A stretch of 64,000 bases of DNA from contig CM042017.1 of NCBI GenBank assembly GCA_023525715.1, positions 81,187,357-81,251,356 on the forward strand, written 5' to 3'. The notes under the pieces were generated by a model that had not been told where the DNA came from, ran no database searches, and worked only from the letters and a program-made list of their open reading frames with translations. The position numbers and the translations under genes were made by a program. This document shows positions 34,103-45,905 of the stretch, piece by piece (the stretch's first letter is position 1; each line of letters opens with the position of its first letter). Origin of the DNA: Cichorium intybus. Its lineage: Eukaryota > Streptophyta > Magnoliopsida > Asterales > Asteraceae.

Positions 34103-37100
34103 TGTGACAACCGACAATTTTGGTCAACAAAAGTCAATAAAAGTCAAATGAAGCGTAAATTAGGTTAAAATGTTGAAATGTAATTTTCATAACCTTCCTA
34201 TTGTATTATGGAATATTATAATACTACATACGTCAGTTTGAATCAATTATCGAGTAAGCGATATAAAATACGTATAATAGACTATAGTAGCGTAGAAATT
34301 CGATAAAACACACAAATGATACTTTGGTATAAGTAATATTCATAACACGATGTATTCGTGCTTACGAATCCGTAGACATATAGAACGTCGAAAACGGAGT
34401 TCGCATACAAAAGTTACAGCAGTTCAGTCGATGGGAACAATAAATGTACACAGAAATTAGGCATTAAATGCATTACAGCGTGCCTTAAACATTAAGTATG
34501 AAATATCGGAACACATTTTATAGAGCGTAATATGATCTATTATTTAATTCTATATTCTGATTGTTTTTCGGTAAAATGTCATATACCGCGTATTCGGAAA
34601 TTTACCGCGCTTAGATGCTTATATTTTCACATAACGAATTAGGAATCAATCTAAATATATGTTTACTGATATTTTTATTGTTAATATTTGATTAACATAT
34701 TTATTAGTAATTATATCTTCCAAAATTATAAAAATACACAACACATCTTACCACACTTTTATAAAAACACAAGCTTTTATAAAAGAGACTAGATAGTTTT
34801 TATAAAAACTAACCAAAGACATTTTTTGTCTCTTATAATCATCACAAGCCACCCTAGGTGACATACCCTTGATTAAAATAAACAAAAGAGTCATACCCTT
34901 AATTAAATAATACATATGACATGCCTTAGCAAGTTCAAATGCAACATACACCATCTTCCTCCCCCTCCTTCATATACTCGACCAAGAGAGCCTTTCCCCA
35001 CCCCCATTTCATCTCCAAACTCTCTTCACATACTCTCTCAAAGGTCTTCAAAAGTTTCCAAGTGATTCCAAGCTTTTCCAAGTGTTTTGCAAGAAGATAT
35101 TGGTAAGTTCATGTCCATTCCAAGCTTCCAATACCTTTATACCATCATCATTTGTTAATATTTTATTCACATTCTTGATCTTGCACCATAGACAAGTCTT
35201 GAAGGTCAAGTCATTCTCAAGTTACCAAGCTTTAGTTTCTTTCATCTAGTAATCTTCATATTCTTGAGACAAGTTTCAATGGTGAGTTCATACCCCTCAT
35301 TTTCTACATTTTTACACATTTTAAGGGGGAGGATACAAGTCATTAAACTACATGTTTTATTCCTGACATATGTTATGTTCATATGTTTGGTCATTTTACT
35401 ACAAAAGTGCTTGGCATGAAAATGTGTTAAGATAAACTAAAATACATGTTTAGTTCAAGAAAATAGCATATAAGACTTTTACACACCTTAAATCACCAAC
35501 AAAATTTCATATTTACTTTGTTGGTGAAATGGTCATAAATGGTACACTATATGATTTTTGGCAAAAAGACATGGAAACACATTTTCACCAAAATAGTTAT
35601 AAAAACTATTTTGTTATATATTGTTGGACAAAAATCAATTGTAAAAGTTTATATAACTAAAATGGTCTAAAATAAATATATTGTTACTATCTTTACATGA
35701 AAAATGATCATTTATAAGAAAAACGTTATTTTCAACGTAATAACGACTATTTGAACTTATAACGTCGTAATAAGTTTGGAAAATGACTTTTTACAAGGGA
35801 ATTGGTATTTGACATAAAAATAATTATTTTTAAAGTATAGTGTATGAAAAATGACTATTTGGAAAGATTGTCATCATTTTGGTAAAAAGACAAGAACTAG
35901 AAATGTTGTCATCACTTATGTAAAATGACCAAAACTAACAACTTGTCATCGCTTATTTGATAAATTGTTAATTTATCTTATTAGTTATATTTAGTGCCTT
36001 AGATGTAATAAATTATTTATTTCAACTACTTAACATCTTTTAGGCATAAATACGTTAACACAACGAAAACATTTATATAAATTACAATGGGTGTAATTTA
36101 TGAAACAAACGACAACTATACGACTAAAACACGAAAGATAATTATATAAATATATAATTATTACATACTAGAATTATCATGGACATTTTGATAATTACAA
36201 ATGCAAAGGAGTTTTCAATATATTTACAAACGGGGTTTTACGCTATAATTAGCATTGGTATATTTTGATAATTACAAATACAAAGGATTTCGATACAGTT
36301 ACAAACAAGGTTTTACGCTATAATTATCATTTATATATTTTGATAATTACAAATACAAATGATTTCGATACATTTACAAACAGGGTTTTACGCTATAATT
36401 ATCATTTATATATTTTGATAATTACAAATACAAAGGATTTCGATACAATTACAAACAAGGTTTTACGCTATAATTATCACCGGTATATTTTGATAATTAC
36501 GAATACAAAGGATTTCATTTTAGTTAGGAACTAGGATAAAACATCACATTGAACAGTTATGTGAGACATTCTTCATCGTACTAAAAGAAGTACACAATAA
36601 GTCCTGGATTATAACCTTAATCATTACGAGCGAGATAATTGTGTATAGATCTATATGGGACTGACAATTCCCCACTTATGGTTGTTAGCTACAACTATGA
36701 CCGATAGGTCAATGGTGACAAATGTCTTAACACTGCGACGTTCGAAGAGTGTCGTGCCGGGCCAACAGGTCATAGTGAGGTTATAATAACTCACATGTAA
36801 CAACAGCAAATATCCTTGGTTTGGGAAAAACATTTTCACTTGGTTTTATGTAAATATAAAACTACATTTTGTTTCACACGAAATATAAGTAAAGAATTAC
36901 TTATACACTTTGGTTTATGATAACAAATCACATTTCATCAAGATACAAATAAGTATGGTTTTACTTATACACATGAGTTTTATGAATTTAAAACTACATT
37001 TACATTTAAGAAAATATTATTTTTCTTGTTACAAACGCTACCGGTTTTTACAAAGGAAATATTGAGTTTTCTCACTTCAAAATCTTATGAACTCACCAAG

Positions 37101-37374
37101 ATAATGTTAACACTTGTAAAACTACTTGTATTCTCAGGTAACCATTAGTAAGATACGACTATCCTTTTTGGGATGGGACGCGAAGACGTCTATTTTGTTC
37201 ATTTTGTCGTCATACTGTAATTGGGTTGAAACAATAATATTTTGAACATGTAACTTTCCAATTATAATGTGTGGTGGTTGTTTATCTACTTATGTTTCAA
37301 CGTATGCAATGGTTGTGATACTGCGTTTCGTTCCATCCTCAGACGATTCCGCCATCGTGGTTTGGGGTGTGACA
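34103..37374 (+). mobile_element. Solo-LTR-like insertion B (3,272 bp)
   Basis: Starts TGTGACAACC and ends GGGGTGTGACA, flanked by TTATT on both sides (34,098-34,102 and 37,375-37,379). The host repeat R exists uninterrupted at 49.1-49.5 kb, where the site reads TAATTATTGGTC with a single ATTATT. No coding domain is visible. The length is almost the same as units A and C without its nested insertion. A segment around 34,950-35,300 has several CTCTC-rich phrases and could be the transcribed part of the LTR, but I cannot place a promoter. Confidence 0.87.
36178..36530 (+). repeat. Tandem repeat, about 75-bp unit, 4-5 copies
   Basis: Units consist of TATTTTGATAATTACAAA, then ACAAAGGATTTCGATACA, then TTACAAACAAGGTTTTACGC and TATAATTATCA. 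The first unit is the most diverged. An open frame of 89 codons here merely translates the repeat. Confidence 0.9.
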
Positions 37375-37520
37375 TTATTGGTTGCTATTGGTTTCTATTA
37401 CTTATTACATTATTCATGCCCTTTTATCTACGAATGATTGATTTGATTTTTCACTGTCAGCACCGTGGCATAGTATGGTCAAATATGTGTAGTCACATCC
37501 AATCATCTATTATGATAAAT
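37375..37520. repeat. Dispersed repeat R, right half of the interrupted copy
   Basis: Continues the match with 49,370-49,485 (ATTCATGC, AATGATTGAT, GTGGCATAGTATGGT and TGTGTAGTCACAT). Confidence 0.8.
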
Positions 37521-39539
37521 CAAGTTCTTTAATAAACGATGATATCAATTTTGGTTTATTAGAAATGTAAACAAAAATTATCTTCTAATTTTATGATTTG
37601 TATTACACTAGTATTAATATGGCTAGTTAAAAGAATACTATTTTTGAAAAAATAATGCTAATATTCAAATCAATCCTATTATATATTTATAATTTTTTAA
37701 ATTAAAAAGTTGAACTATTGACCGTTAGAATTTTAGAACTTTAAAAACTTTAAGAAAGATGAACAATTGGCCGTTAGAATGCTCATATTCAAAGCAACCT
37801 CGTTTTACCATTTGTCGTTTAACAGTGATTCTTAAAACTATTAAAAGTTTGTTTTTATGGAAAAACTTAATTTATTAAACGGTTATTTTTAAATTTTTAT
37901 GTATTTACTTCAGTTTTAATATCATAAACATAAAGTTCAATATATCTTAAATAAAAAATAAAGTTATTAGGATTTAAAAGAGAATTTAAAATTTTACATA
38001 GATATATTTTAAATTTTTATTTATAGGTTAATAATGTTAAAATAATAAAAAGAGACTCATAGGCAACGCATACTTAAATTTGAAATGGTTTCATATGTCA
38101 AATCATTTCAAATGGTAATAATTACATCAATACACAAAGGGTTCTCTTATCTAGACCCTATATTCATAAGTCAGACCCCTAATGATTGTTTTTTTTTTTT
38201 GGTAAAAATTAAATTCAAACTTAAAAAGAATATATAAAAATTTTCATATTTTTTTATAAATTTGACATTCTTTTTCAGAATTTTCACAAATATCAAATTT
38301 TCCAGCTTTTCAGTTAAAATCAACGTTTTTTATTTTTTTATGACACAATCAGTCTTTTTTAGATTTTTATAGTCATTGCATGTAACCTGTATTCTTATAA
38401 TATTGTATTCTTATAATATATTGAAGACTATGTTAATTTAGTTATTTTAAAATTGTTTCCGTTTGCCGCTTAGAATTGTTTTACGCAAAAATTTTATTTT
38501 TAGCTTATCAAAATCCATCGGTGGTATTAGAGCCTCTTTTACATGTTATAAATATTTTTTTGTTAATGTTTGATAACCTTTGAATTTTGGAAAATATGTT
38601 TGGTATCTCTTTTGGCAAAGAAATAACCAAATATATTTTCTTTGACAACTCGTAGTTTTATAATTGTTATATTTATGCAACCAATTTTTTCATGCATTTG
38701 GTTGTATAAAATTGCATTAGAAAAACAAAGTGTTTGTTTGTATAATTCATATGATGATGTTGTGTATAAACAATCCATTAATATCGCTGTGTTGTGTTTG
38801 GTTGATATTTATTTATTTTTCATTTAGATATAATAAATTAGTTAAACTAGTTTTATTCATTTTACCAAATGTAACAATATGAAGAAATGACCATCTTTGG
38901 AATATTTGCCATGTCTTAACCACTTAAGACTATAATCCCAACATTGATATTCTATTATTGTTTTTGGGCTTAATTGTAGTCTTAATGGTTTAAGTGTTAT
39001 TACCTCCACAACATACGGTGCCTTGAAATTCTTTTGCAAGCAAGAGTTGTCTTGGCAAGTGGGAGCTTGAACACCTTTTTTGAAGTGTCTATTAAGTCCT
39101 CTAGGAATGACTTAATAATTATTGTAATGGTCCACAAATGTTATTGTTAGAAAATCGCTTGGTTTATACACTTTTGTTGCATGCTTGTGGTGTTTAATTT
39201 TAGGTTGTTATATGTTATGTTTTATGTGTGAAAATGGTTTATACATGTTAAATAACATTTTTTCATAAATTAACATTACTTGGAGTTTGAGATATACATA
39301 TTTAAATTATAACATAAAAAGTTTATAAATGGATTTTTATTAAAAAAGATTTAAAACGTTTAAATTGGGTTTTTTCTTGAAAATGGTTTTCACAGTAAAC
39401 TATTCCACAATTTCTAAGATGTTTGCATAATACAATACTTAGATATTCTAGCCCATTTGATTTTTTACTTCGTATCGAAACTCTTTAAACATTTCAAGAT
39501 TTCTAACCAATTTTTATTCAAATAAACTTAGTTATATCT
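37521..39539. other. AT-rich intergenic stretch, no gene seen
   Basis: Nearly 2 kb of AT-rich sequence. The open frames at 38.5-38.8 and 38.9-39.0 kb show no familiar motif. Some of it may be decayed transposon sequence, including the missing integrase part of the copia remnant to the right. Confidence 0.4.
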
Positions 39540-40657
39540 ACTAACATAATCAACAAATGTGACGAAGTATTATTCTTCATGTCTTGTGGCGGATCTGAAC
39601 TGTCCACAAACATCTGTGTGGATTAGTTCCAACAAATCCTTGCCTCTTTCAAAGTTTCATGTGAATGATGTTATTGTCATATTCCAAGTAAGCAAGATTC
39701 ACATACATCATCCGACTCTAAGTTAAATGATTCCAAAATCATGTCTGCTTGGAGCTTGGTGATGCGATCCTTGTTTATATGGACAAGGCGACAATGCAAC
39801 AAACATGATTTATCCAACACACTTTCGGATGAATCAACATTTAAGATTATATTATTATTACTACTTACGCATACAACACATTAATATAAGCCATTGTAAG
39901 GATTATATTTTGAAACAAAAAACAACCATGATTATAAAGAAAAAAAATCACCATTTTTATTATCAAAAGTAAAACAAGGCATCCTCAAACAATGCGTAAT
40001 ATGAAATAATGTTTTGTGATATTTCTGGCGAGTAGTAAAAATCTAATAATATAACTTAACACCACTAGTCAGCATGAGCTTGTAATTCTGATCCTTATAA
40101 CAACAGCAACACTTCTGTATCTCGTGATCAGGTTAAGCTCATATGCTTCAGCTTCTTACTTTCACTTAGTCCCTACATACAACGCATATGTGAGTAACAC
40201 ATCATGTATCAACGATTAAAGAGTGAGAAGTTTATATATTATCAAGCTCATATATACATGAGGTGTCAAACTCCTTGACATTTATATTATTCAAATCCTT
40301 TAGGTATATTAGGCAACTATGTTTCTAATGTCTCTTCACCTGGCAGTAAAAACATATAGCCTCATTCGGGTTATTGGTGGGTGCTATGTCAGAATCAATC
40401 TCTCTCTTAAAGCCTTGGTTAGTCTGTCCAACCTTAGCCTTTCTTTTTCTGTTGGGATGAGAAACCTTCTTCTTTTTAGCATCACCATGATGAATGGCCA
40501 AGACATGAGTGAAATTTGAGCCATAAGACTGCTTTATACTAGCCTCGGCAATTTTCACTATTTCGTGCCGCTCCATCAAGGTCATGTCTAGATGGCTCTT
40601 GTCATAGTTCATAATTAACTCATGATACGAACCAAGAAGCGAGTTAAGCACCACATC
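39540..40657 (-). pseudogene. Third copia remnant: integrase edge to gag C-terminus
   Basis: Minus strand. Nucleotide blocks match copia 1: 39,545-39,620 with 360-440 and 39,755-39,815 with 565-625. The protein fragment from 40,681 leftwards reads NSLLGSYHELIMNY (gag), a Lys-rich linker, and CFYCQVKRH (start of a zinc knuckle). The sequence is strongly decayed. Gag continues on the far side of insertion C at 44,448. Confidence 0.75.
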
Positions 40658-42734
40658 TGTGACAACCAAAAATTTATTCAAGCGTGTAAGATATAATTTG
40701 ACCTTTAAACGTTTTATGGAAGGGCAAAAAGGTCAATATGATGTGATATTTCATCTTGAAAATTTGTTTTAAGGATACAAGAACAAAGTTGGGAATAAGG
40801 ACTAAAAGTGAAATTGTTATTGTTAATCTTTAGAAATCGATATCTCAAAATTAAAAAGGAATTGAGAAAACGTCATCAATGTGACTAAGGTAATATTTGA
40901 GATAAAAATATATAGGAAAAAGATTCAGGCCATTTGGAGTTTTAACGAATGAGTTATGAAGGTTTTAAAATGGCCCAAAAGTGACAAAATGACCAAAGAG
41001 TCATTTTTAAGGGTTAATAGCGGAAAATCTATTGAGATTCAACCTTAAGTTAGTAGGGAAAAGTTGTAAAGCTCATTCCCACCTTTCTAAATGTATAAAG
41101 TTTGTGAATTTTGGATGTCGTATGAAGGAGTTATTCCCCGGCAAAGTTGAGGAAAAATAAAGAGGTAAAGCTGAAATATTTCTCTCAAGTCTGGGAAAGC
41201 GAGGGTATTTTCGTAATTTGACAATTAAAACCCAGCAGCTAGTATTTCACCTTCTGTAGGCTGCGTATTCCCCAAACACGCAAACATCCCATCCGATGAA
41301 AAGGGAAATCGGGAATAGAAGCAAGAAATTGGAACTCCTCCATTGTTCTTGATTTCTCTTGCGTAAACCCCAAATCGAGTGAGACAAGAAGCAAGCTTGG
41401 TCTGCGATTTCTCCTCAAAAATACGTAATCGCAGTTCAAGAAAAAAAGAGGGAAGCGTGAAATCAGCTCAAAACCAATGATGAACACAACCACACACACT
41501 TGTGTGTGCAAAATCAAGACCAGGAAGGAGGACCGATGGGTTTGACAAGCATATTCAAGGAGTCAGGCAAAGAGAAGAGGCTGCACAGCAGCGATGGTCA
41601 GCGGCATAAAAAAAAGACGACGAACCATACGCCTCTGGCACGTTTTTCCGGCGAGGCACAGCAAGGGGAGGCTGAGGGAAGTCAAAGAAACCGATTTCTT
41701 GCTTGAATCTCTTATTAATTTCAGAAATCATAAGCTTTTGGACAAAAATCTAAAAAGGTATAAGATGAACTTTCAAACCCTAGATGTTAAACCCGAAATT
41801 AGTTCATGCATGTTGAAATTGAACAAGGGTTTTTGTTCCTTTTGATTTTATGAGTTCAAAAACACATAAAGGTTGCATATTTTGAACATTGGGTTGAAAT
41901 ATTTGAATGCATGTGAGCAAGATGGTTGAATGGATGAAGAACTATTGATGTTCATCACATATAAATGATTTTTATGTCAAAAATATTTTGTTTTGAGTTG
42001 GTAATTGCTAAGCTAGATGGAATAAAGTTTTGATACACATTGATGATAGACATTGGAATTGGAAATGTGGTATTTGTTGAAGTTGTAAACTTTCAAGATC
42101 AGAATTTGCTTGAATAATAAGTTATGTCAAAAGCTAAAAATATACTACTCATGTATTTAGTCGTTGGTAATGAAATTTGTGGGAACACATTGTAGACCGA
42201 GTTATACCATGTTGGTTTTTGAACACAAGAGTGTTAGAAACGTTAAATATTGGTAAAAAGATATTAATTTGATGTTGGTATTATAAACTTGGAGTTTTTG
42301 GGTAAAATGAGGAATAGAGTTGTTGGCTTGTCGGATTTGGTCAAACTTGACCATAAAAGGGAATTTTGGCTAATAAGTTAATATCCAAAAGTGCTAGATT
42401 ATAACACGTAAAAAGAACGTTTAACTTGATAATAGACTAAAATTTGAATATTTTTAGAATAAAACTAGTTTGAACTCTTTTGATAAGGGTTGTAGGAATG
42501 AGACTTATTTAACATACGTAGTATGTTAATATTTGAATATATTATTAATCTTCTATATTATCGATATAGAAGTTAAGGAGTGCGTGGAAGCAAGTAGAAA
42601 CAAAGGCTAGCGGACCAATGTGAGTACATGTGACATTTTCACATTTTTTGGTACATGGCGAAAAGTTTATAAAGTTTTATGTGACTTTCAATGTGAAGTG
42701 TTTTATTATTTAGTCATGCTTACGGAAGTTTATT

Positions 42735-43030
42735 TAAATGTGTATGAAAGTACGTTTTGGCATTTAGCCTATAAAAGATTATGAAAGAACGTTTTGGCGT
42801 TTAGCCTATAAAAGATTATGAAAGAATGTGTTGCCGTTTAGCCTATAAAGGTTATGAAAGAATGTTTTGGTGTTTAGCCTATAAAAGTTATGAAAAAATG
42901 TTTTGGCGTTTAGCCTATAAAAGTTATGAAATAATGTTTTGGCGTTTAGCCTATGAAATGTTTGAGCCTTATGTTGTTACGAAATAATGTTTTGTTGATA
43001 TGAAATAATTTTGGCGTTTAGCCGTAATGA
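42735..43030 (+). repeat. Minisatellite in solo-LTR-like unit C
   Basis: About seven units of 38-42 bp: AAGATTATGAAAGAA then GTTTTGGCGTTTAGCCTATA. Position in the unit matches the arrays of A (13.3-13.7 kb) and D (17.9-18.2 kb). Confidence 0.9.
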
Positions 43031-43800
43031 GTATTTGAGCAAATGTTTGTCAAGAAGCAAAGTTATTTTTATGAATGACTAGTATTTTGAAGCAAGCAAT
43101 GTAAAGTAATGTGAATGAAAGGATAATGTTTGGCCCGGGCAATGATGTTCCCGAAATGGGACTATAGAGGAGTCTATTGGAACGGTACCTATCCATTCGC
43201 GAAGTATATGTCCTAAGCTAATAAGGCCAGGATAGACTGATCAAGTTCTCTCCATTCTGGTATAAACTTGGGGTATCACCAATAGTGATTAATGCCCTAA
43301 GTATAAAAACTAAGCATGTGATAAGATGCTGAGGTGGTTTGATTATGTTCTTACCATCTCAGTATAGACTTGGGGTATCACCAAGAGTGATTAAGGCCCT
43401 AAGTATAAAAATCCAATTATGATGAATACCAGTCAAAGTTAAAGAAATGAAAATGAAAGTTTTATGACAACCACTTTGTTACTTGATTTATTTTGAAGGG
43501 CTTTGGAAAGCTAAGTATTGTTATATGATTCAATTATAAAGGTTTTGACAGCAAGTGCTTTTATATGATATGATCACAAATGTTTTGAAAAATGATTTAG
43601 TTATGGTTATAAAGGTTTCGTGTCCAAACCCATGTAGCTCACGAGACGTCTTCGTCTTACATATTTTATTTTGATGCCATGTATTCCAGGTTATAGTGAC
43701 GATGAATAGTAGCAAAGTAGATGACACGAAGATAATGGGATGATAGATAGAGTGAACATTTTGTTGATGCAATGGTTTGTAATTCTAACTTGCTTGCACT

Positions 43801-44286
43801 TGTTGGGTGTTGAAATCAATCAAACAGTAATTTGTAATAAGTATCTCACGAATTGTATCAATCTAAATTATCAACACAAGTATATATGAATAAGAACAAT
43901 GAAGAACACAATGATAATTGGATAACATGTGCCGAATGCTTTGATTTCACTTGTTAGGGTTTTACAATGAAGGTGGATCAATCTCACTCTCGACACAGAC
44001 AAGTATCACTGATATTTATACATAATCAGTGATACGAATAGTACAAGAGATGTCATAGAATATTCCTACAGTGTACTAGCCAACAGAAATGACTTATTGT
44101 GCAACACGTAGTCTGCAAAGTACGCGTGCACCAAAAGCGGTTATTACAAATAAGCCTTCGGATCCTCTAGGATAAACCCTTCAGAGTCTTCAGGCTTCGG
44201 GGTCTTCTACTCAGGCTTCTGGGCTTTCTCTTCTTGAACTTTTGGTCTTCGGATGGTCCTGCACTTCAGCACAAATATTCCCAACA
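43801..44286 (-). repeat. Short copia-type solo LTR (486 bp) nested in unit C
   Basis: The plus strand starts TGTTGGGTGTTG and ends TATTCCCAACA, i.e. TG...CA with a short inverted end TGTTGGG/CCCAACA. Orientation is inferred as minus from the usual TGTTGGGAAT-type LTR start. Units A and D have no equivalent sequence here. The flanks (GCACT and GCTAT) do not match well, so the target duplication is decayed or the borders are a few bases off. Confidence 0.65.
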
Positions 44287-44311
44287 GCTATGTTTATTTT
44301 GGTATGAAATT

Positions 44312-44442
44312 TGTAACACCCATGGTTGTAAACTTGCAAACCAAATGTTTTTGTTGGACCACATTTTGATATTCATGTCTTCCAGACATGAATTATGTTG
44401 AAACCATAGCAATATAAAACTTTATGAAAATAGGGTGTTACA
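44312..44442 (+). repeat. Terminal segment of unit C with its own inverted ends
   Basis: Starts TGTAACACCC and ends GGGTGTTACA. The same arrangement closes unit A (14,361-14,478: TGTAACACCC to GGGTGTCACA). The inner start copies the start motif of the whole unit. Confidence 0.6.
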
Positions 44443-44447
44443 ACATC

Positions 44448-45890
44448 TATGGCTAACTCATTTGGAAAATGTACACCAAGATTTTCCAATATGTCTATGT
44501 ACGATTTCATCTTCTGAACATGCGTACACACTAACGTTTCTTCTTTAAGTTTATATGCCCTAAGGTATTTAACGATCTTGAATCATTGTCGCCTTGCTTG
44601 TGTTTCGACACTTTCAAAACAATTCTCAAGCTCAGAGGACATGTCAGCAAACGTCAGGCTATCAACCTCATTTGATTCACTAGATCGGGATTGCAGTAGA
44701 GGGGAAGAAGGACTTGATTTAGGTTTTGGAGGAAGAAAAATAATAGGAAGATTTGTGTTTAAATTTCCAACAGAAATCTATAAAAAAAATTTAGTTAGTT
44801 TGATATAATCCTTAAAATAATTACCCAAATATTATTTATTAAGGCTAGGATCCAAAATCTTCTACTTATGATGTGAAGAGGGATGCCATAACCACACAAT
44901 AAAAGGTCATTAAGGTAGATAAACCATTTATAAGTTTCAGTCACTATAAAATTCCTAGATCTTTGAGATTCATTGACTAAGGTCAATGACATGTTAATCT
45001 CAGTTATGGTCATCTCAATCCATGACAGGGATGACGTGGATTGTGGATTAGATGGTGGATCCAACCATGCAAAAACTGTGTGATCATTGGCCACAAGATA
45101 CGCTTGAGAATCACGAGTACCACATGACCTTCAACTACAATCTAGATTGGCGTGTCGGTTAACCACATAGCTCCTTCAATAGATCATAAAAAATGTGTGT
45201 TTTTCATGGGTAGCATATGATTCAGGTTTTATTTTAATTAAAACGAGACTTTTGTTTTAATACTTTCAAGTTAATACTTTTTAAATTGAAACATTGCCCG
45301 ATCAAAACCCTTTCAGTAACTCCACTCAGGAAAATATGGCAGTCGGTAAAGGTGGTAGGCAATGAATGCCATTTAAAAACTGACCTCATTAGGATTCATA
45401 AGAATCATCCTTCAAACCTTCTAAACACAATTAAAAGTCGGTGAGCCTAGTCATGGTTTGATCAATATTGTTATTTTAATCTTTAGGTTATACATATATA
45501 GATACAATTCCAATATACATATAAATGAATTTTAAACATTTTAAAATTGATATTTATCCATTAATTCAATTAGCACATTTTTAATAATTAACTTAAATAT
45601 TACATTAATTTATTATGCTTGCATTTATTGAAATAAGGTAAATTTGGAAGCTAAGCAAGTTAGGAAACTTGCAATGCAAGCAAGGGTGCAAACCCTAGCC
45701 GTTAAGGCCTAAGAAAACATCCTAAACCCTTAGCAATTTTCTAAAAAGGATTCTAGAATCCTAAACCACGTGATAACATGTAATTTCAGGAATCATTCTA
45801 GCATAAACCCTATGATTTTTCAAAAATAACAGCAAGCAAACATAATTCATAACTCAAATTGGATCTAAAGTGCATGCAACCTATAAACAG
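44448..45890 (-). pseudogene. Third copia remnant: gag N-terminal part and leader
   Basis: Minus strand. Gag sequence from 44,448 to about 44,780 continues the frame broken at 40,657. The leader up to 45,890 shares blocks with the copia 1 leader (TTAAGGCTAGGATCCAAA and GTGTCGGTTAACCACA near 45,151). Shorter and more decayed than copia 1; an internal deletion in gag is likely. Confidence 0.7.
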
Positions 45891-45892
45891 AG

Positions 45893-45904
45893 TCTTTGAT
45901 ACCA
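45893..45904 (-). promoter_or_regulatory. Decayed copia primer-binding site
   Basis: The minus strand reads TGGTATCAAAGA where intact copies have TGGTATCAGAGC. It lies at the leader-LTR junction of the third copia remnant. Confidence 0.6.
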
Positions 45905-45905
45905 C

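Larger units (their letters stand above)
40658..44442 (+). mobile_element. Solo-LTR-like insertion C (3,785 bp, with a nested LTR)
   Basis: Starts TGTGACAACC, ends GGGTGTTACA, with ACATC on both sides (40,653-40,657 and 44,443-44,447). The copia gag frame is continuous across the join once the insert and one ACATC are taken away. Subtracting the 486-bp nested LTR (43,801-44,286) leaves about 3.3 kb, the size of units A and B. Shares ordered blocks with A and inverted unit D. A GC-richer patch (41,230-41,700) lies where unit D has its own (19.4-19.9 kb); open frames in it have no known domain. Confidence 0.87.

Noticed and set aside
36265..36534. 89-codon open frame with internal repeats
   Set aside because: It only translates the 75-bp tandem repeat inside solo-LTR-like unit B; the units also differ outside the frame.
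41239..41845. Open frames of 68-92 codons
   Set aside because: Inside solo-LTR-like unit C, in conflicting phases and without a recognisable domain.
42735..43030. CRISPR-like regular repeats
   Set aside because: Units are contiguous and degenerate without unique spacers; this is a minisatellite in a plant LTR.
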